A stretch of 64,000 bases of DNA, from the NCBI GenBank assembly GCA_963826515.1, contig CAWGXI010000018.1, positions 62,001 through 126,000 of the forward strand, written 5' to 3'. The DNA is from DATFVJ01 sp963826515. Lineage in GTDB: Bacteria; Actinomycetota; Actinomycetes; Streptosporangiales; Streptosporangiaceae. The position numbers were made by a program, and so were the translations under genes. Positions 61,362-64,000 of this stretch are shown here, one piece after another. Position 1 is the first letter of the stretch. Each line of letters starts with the position of its first letter. Below the pieces are notes generated by a model. It was not told the DNA's origin. It searched no databases and saw only the letters and a program-made list of their open reading frames with translations.

Positions 61362-62366
61362 TCAGTGCGGAACGATCACGTTGAGCGCGGCGGGCATCGC
61401 GCGGATGCGCAGGGGCGGCCGGACCGCGAGTAGCTCGCCGTCCGCGCCGGCCGGCATCGGCCGGTCCACTGTCATCGTGATCTCGGCCGCGCGATCCGTG
61501 CTCACCTGGTCGAGGGCGATGTGCGAGCCGTCCTTGATCTTCGTCAGCACGCGGGCGAACGTCAGCTTCGGCCCATGACGCATCGTCACGATGTCGAGCA
61601 GGCCGTCGCTGTAGTGTGCGCCGGGGGCGACCTTCATTCCTGCGCCGAAATACGGCATGTTCGCTACCACGACCGCATAACCGCGGAATTCCGAGGTCGC
61701 CTTCTTGCCGTCGGCGCTCGTCGTCTCCAGCCGGAATATGGTGGGCCGCCAGGCCAGCAGCGCCCGCAGCGCCGCGATGTTGTAGACAAGGGGCCCGCGG
61801 ATGAGCCGGGCCCGGTTCGCGATCTCGCCGGCCACCGAAGCGATGCCGACATACACGCTGCCCGCGACGATGGCATGGGTGCCGGCGGCGCCGGTCACCG
61901 CGATCAGGTCCACCGGCTGGAGCCGGCCTTCGAGGAGCAGGCGCGCGGCGGCGGCGGGCTCGAACGGTATCCGCATCGTCCGCGCGAAGTCATTGCCGCG
62001 TCCGGCCGGAATGAGGCCGAATGCGGCGGCGGGCCGGGTGCTCGCGACTTGGCCGGTGAGGACCTGGGCTGGCTCCGCAACCGCCTTGCCGCCTGCCCAT
62101 CCACCCGCCGGCGTCGCCCCCGCTGCCGCCTTCGTGATCGCGCCCGCCAGGGCCCCGGTGAGGCCGTCCCCGCCGAATGAGACCACGGTGTCTCCGCGGC
62201 CTGCCGCTTCGGCCGCCAGCGCGCGGGCGTGCTCCAGGCTTGTGCTCTCCGACACCGTGTAGCTGGCTCCAGCGGCGTCGAGGACCGCAGTGACCTTGGG
62301 CATGTGCCTGGCGGGCTTGCCGCCACCGGCGGCAGGGTTGACCACGAGGGTGAGCGAAACGGTCAT
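61362..62366 (-). CDS. Diacylglycerol kinase-family lipid kinase
   Basis: 334 residues from ATG 62366. TLVVNPAAGGGKPARHMPKV and the GGDG-type phosphate loop VVSFGGDGLTGALAGAI define the DAGK/sphingosine-kinase N-domain; FGLIPAGRGNDFARTMRIPF is the second hallmark. LVYNIAALRALLAWRPTIFR, YFGAGMKVAPGAHYSDGLLD and LLAVRPPLRIRAMPAALNVI form the C-terminal sandwich. An alanine/glycine-rich insertion (AAGATPAGGWAGGKAVAEPA) follows the GGDG loop. It phosphorylates a lipid at the membrane, probably for phospholipid or glycolipid turnover. Confidence 0.92.
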   Translation of the reverse strand: MTVSLTLVVNPAAGGGKPARHMPKVTAVLDAAGASYTVSESTSLEHARALAAEAAGRGDTVVSFGGDGLTGALAGAITKAAAGATPAGGWAGGKAVAEPAQVLTGQVASTRPAAAFGLIPAGRGNDFARTMRIPFEPAAAARLLLEGRLQPVDLIAVTGAAGTHAIVAGSVYVGIASVAGEIANRARLIRGPLVYNIAALRALLAWRPTIFRLETTSADGKKATSEFRGYAVVVANMPYFGAGMKVAPGAHYSDGLLDIVTMRHGPKLTFARVLTKIKDGSHIALDQVSTDRAAEITMTVDRPMPAGADGELLAVRPPLRIRAMPAALNVIVPH

Positions 62367-62398
62367 CGGCTGCCTCTCAGCGTGCCCGCCCGCGCTGC

Positions 62399-62500
62399 TT
62401 ACCGGGGCGGGATGAGCTTGCCAGGGTTGAGCACACCGCCGGGGTCGAGCGTGCCCGCGACCGCGCGCAGCCCGCCGTCGCCCGGCTGCTTGCCGCTCAT
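62399..62500 (-). pseudogene. C-terminal fragment of an FAD-binding oxidoreductase
   Basis: The last 33 codons read MSGKQPGDGGLRAVAGTLDP and GGVLNPGKLIPPR, the ending of FAD-linked oxidases of the alkyl-DHAP-synthase/D-lactate-dehydrogenase type (L-D-P-x-G-(V/I)-(L/M)-N-P-G-K-(L/V)). An in-frame stop lies just upstream, so only the tail survives, immediately beyond the 5' side of the lipid kinase. Confidence 0.65.
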
Positions 62501-62746
62501 GGCGCCGGTTTCTCACCCCGGGCCTGAGAGGTGTGTGAACCGCCCGAGGCCCATACTCCAGGCTCCCAGGCGCGCGGTGTTCACGGTCAGCTCCGGATCG
62601 CGGCGCTGGCCAGGTCAACTCATAAATCCTGACGTCGGCGGGTATCAGTTCAGCCGACGACCCTGTTCAATTGGTCCTGCGGGTCACCGATCGGGATCAT
62701 GCGCGTCGTGACGATCGCCAGCACCGCATCTTTCGGAGGAGGCCCG

Positions 62747-63364
62747 ATGGCGCATCGTGAGGTCCGGGAACTGATGACGGCCGAGGTAGTCACGGTTACG
62801 TTGGAAACGCGGTTCAAGGAACTGGCAGGCCTGATGGCCATACACGAGGTTAGTGCGCTTCCCGTGCTCGGCCCCGGGGGGCAGGTGGCGGGCGTGGTTT
62901 CCGAGGTTGACCTCCTGCGCAAGGAGCAGTTCCAGGAAGACCCCGGCCGCAGTGCCCGGGACGTGATGACCTCGCCGGCCGTCACCGTGACACCGGATGC
63001 CACTATCGTGGAGGCTGCCCGGCTGATGGACCGGCACCGGATCAAACGGCTGCTCGTGGTCGATGCCGATGGCCGTCTGGCTGGCATCGTCACCCCGCGT
63101 GATCTGCTGCGTGTCTACCTGAGGTCGGCCGACGAGATCCGGGCCGAGATCGTCGATGAGGTGCTTGGGAGCTTTCCGACCAACCCGGCCCTGGTGAACG
63201 TGACCGTCGCCGATGGCGTGGTGACGCTGGATGGTGAGGTCGAGAGGAAGAGCATGATCCCGCTTGCGGCCCGGATGGCGTACGGGGTCGATGGGGTGGT
63301 CGGCGTGGTGGACCGGCTCAGCTTCGCAATCGACGACACCAACCTGGACGATCTCCATCGGTAG
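62747..63364 (+). CDS. Double CBS domain plus BON domain protein
   Basis: 205 residues from ATG 62747 with GGAGGAGG upstream. First CBS: VRELMTAEVVTVTLETRFKE to GGQVAGVVSEVDLLRK. Second CBS: ARDVMTSPAVTVTPDATIVE to LAGIVTPRDLLRVYLR. The C-terminal BON domain contains VNVTVADGVVTLDGEVERKS and VDGVVGVVDRLSFAIDD. Such proteins bind adenosine nucleotides through CBS pairs; BON domains associate with membranes. Common in dormancy/stress regulons of actinobacteria (family knowledge). Cytoplasmic. Confidence 0.93.
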   Translation: MAHREVRELMTAEVVTVTLETRFKELAGLMAIHEVSALPVLGPGGQVAGVVSEVDLLRKEQFQEDPGRSARDVMTSPAVTVTPDATIVEAARLMDRHRIKRLLVVDADGRLAGIVTPRDLLRVYLRSADEIRAEIVDEVLGSFPTNPALVNVTVADGVVTLDGEVERKSMIPLAARMAYGVDGVVGVVDRLSFAIDDTNLDDLHR

Positions 63365-63384
63365 GCGCGCTCCGCGCGCTACGG

Positions 63385-63440
63385 CACCCTCCGGCGCTAC
63401 GCGCGCTACGCGCGCTACGCACGCTACGGCGTTATTGCGC
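63385..63440. repeat. 10-bp tandem repeat gcgcgctacg after the CBS-BON gene
   Basis: gcgctacgcgcgctacgcgcgctacgc-type units, about five copies, in the 200 bases after the stop; further gcgcgctac copies occur near 63445-63460. Confidence 0.75.
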
Positions 63441-63564
63441 CCTCGCGCGCTACAGCGCGCTCCCGCGCACTCAGCCAGTCGCCAAGGGTCACCGAACACT
63501 GTGCCCCGCAGATGTGCCCCGCAGATGGGCGCAGGCGAGGTCGCGCAGCGTACGATCAGGTGTC

Positions 63565-64000
63565 ATGACGGGCCAGGCTCAGGATGCTCACGGCGGCGAC
63601 GCAGCGCTTGCCCACGACCCTTCGCTTCAGGAGACTCCGCCGTCTCCGCTTGCCGGGCCTTCGCTGTCTTCTCCGCCATCTGTGGAGTTCCTCCAGGTGC
63701 AGACCACGACGGACTCACGGTCCGAGGCGATGGAACTCGCCCGGGCCGCCGTGGCCGCGAGGCTTGCCGCATGCGCTCAGGTCGCCGGGCCGATTGCCAG
63801 TACGTACTGGTGGGAGGGGGAAATGGAGCGGGCGGAGGAGTGGCTGGTGATGCTGAAGCTTCCCGCCGACCGCTACGCGGAGCTGTGCGCGTTGCTAACC
63901 AGGCTGCACAGCTACGACGAGCCGGAGATTACCGCCACCCAGATCTGCACGGGCTCCCCCGGGTACCTCGGCTGGATCCGTGCGGAGACAAGGCAGGCCG
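63565..64000 (+). CDS. cutA: CutA-family divalent-ion tolerance protein (3' end outside window)
   Basis: ATG 63565 opens a frame that runs off the window. After a 40-residue Gly/Pro/Ser-rich extension the CutA fold begins: VEFLQVQTTTDSRSEAMELA, RAAVAARLAACAQVAGPIAS, TYWWEGEMERAEEWLVMLKL and LHSYDEPEITATQICTGSPG, with YLGWIRAETRQ before the window edge. CutA is a trimeric PII-like protein historically linked to copper/divalent ion tolerance. The extension is not typical of the family. The C-terminus is cut by the window boundary. Confidence 0.9.
   Translation, partial: MTGQAQDAHGGDAALAHDPSLQETPPSPLAGPSLSSPPSVEFLQVQTTTDSRSEAMELARAAVAARLAACAQVAGPIASTYWWEGEMERAEEWLVMLKLPADRYAELCALLTRLHSYDEPEITATQICTGSPGYLGWIRAETRQA

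Noticed and set aside
1..64000. tRNA or rRNA genes
   Set aside because: Looked for TΨC-like ggttcgaatcc segments and conserved rRNA stretches by eye; none convincing. A tRNA-finding program would settle it.

Overview
The window is about 70% GC and reads as a chromosomal segment of a filamentous-type actinomycete. Pointers are an Lsr2 nucleoid protein, a DUF397 protein, a LAL-type LuxR regulator, a DUF3068 protein, a DUF3516-type Ski2 helicase, a DUF1023 hydrolase tail and remnants that look like an actinomycete integrative conjugative element. I cannot name the genus; Streptosporangiales or a neighbouring order is a guess. No rRNA, tRNA or CRISPR array was seen.

Layout. 1-7.7 kb: DUF1023 hydrolase tail and a lipoprotein, a coupled DUF202 pair, a GPP34 remnant, a short divergent Rho with a long leader, a monofunctional transglycosylase and a 3-hydroxyisobutyrate-dehydrogenase-like enzyme. 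7.9-13.8 kb: a frameshifted LAL regulator followed by a graveyard of broken genes (Fur tail, NTPase piece, TraB/FtsK pieces in two orientations, tyrosine integrase tail, HTH/transposase-like piece, FUSC permease). 14-25.9 kb: DUF3068; a MoxR/DUF58/DUF4129 cluster on the minus strand with a frameshifted MoxR; the helicase; Lsr2; small envelope proteins; a GT87 mannosyltransferase-like protein. 26-31 kb: MBL hydrolase, then a putrescine-to-GABA module (class III aminotransferase, Lrp regulator, aminobutyraldehyde dehydrogenase). 31-35 kb: two divergent beta-propeller lipoproteins and IS scars. 35-43.4 kb: polar amino-acid ABC transporter, phosphoesterase with central membrane helices, broken trypsin-like protease, esterase, APC permease. 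44-51.7 kb: TnpB remnant, PucR regulator, beta-alanine/GABA-type aminotransferase plus CoA-acylating semialdehyde dehydrogenase, two small paralogous membrane proteins, GabT. 52-56 kb: a two-component operon with a repeat-disrupted kinase. 56-64 kb: E1 dehydrogenase relic, FMN oxidase, secreted serpin, esterase, DUF397, lipid kinase, CBS-BON protein and the start of CutA.

How the genes fit together. Three class III aminotransferases, two aldehyde dehydrogenases, an amino-acid ABC transporter and an APC permease make a plausible route from putrescine through 4-aminobutanal to GABA and succinate semialdehyde, and from beta-alanine or 3-aminoisobutyrate to acyl-CoA. Lrp- and PucR-type regulators sit beside the two modules. 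This is inference from families and neighbourhood.

Two features stand out at window scale. First, at least seven recognisable genes are broken by single-base frame changes. Second, short tandem repeats (9-77 bp) are unusually frequent, and three arrays begin with the last codons of a neighbouring gene and continue past its stop. Several frameshifts lie inside such repeats. Sequencing error is the main alternative for individual frameshifts.
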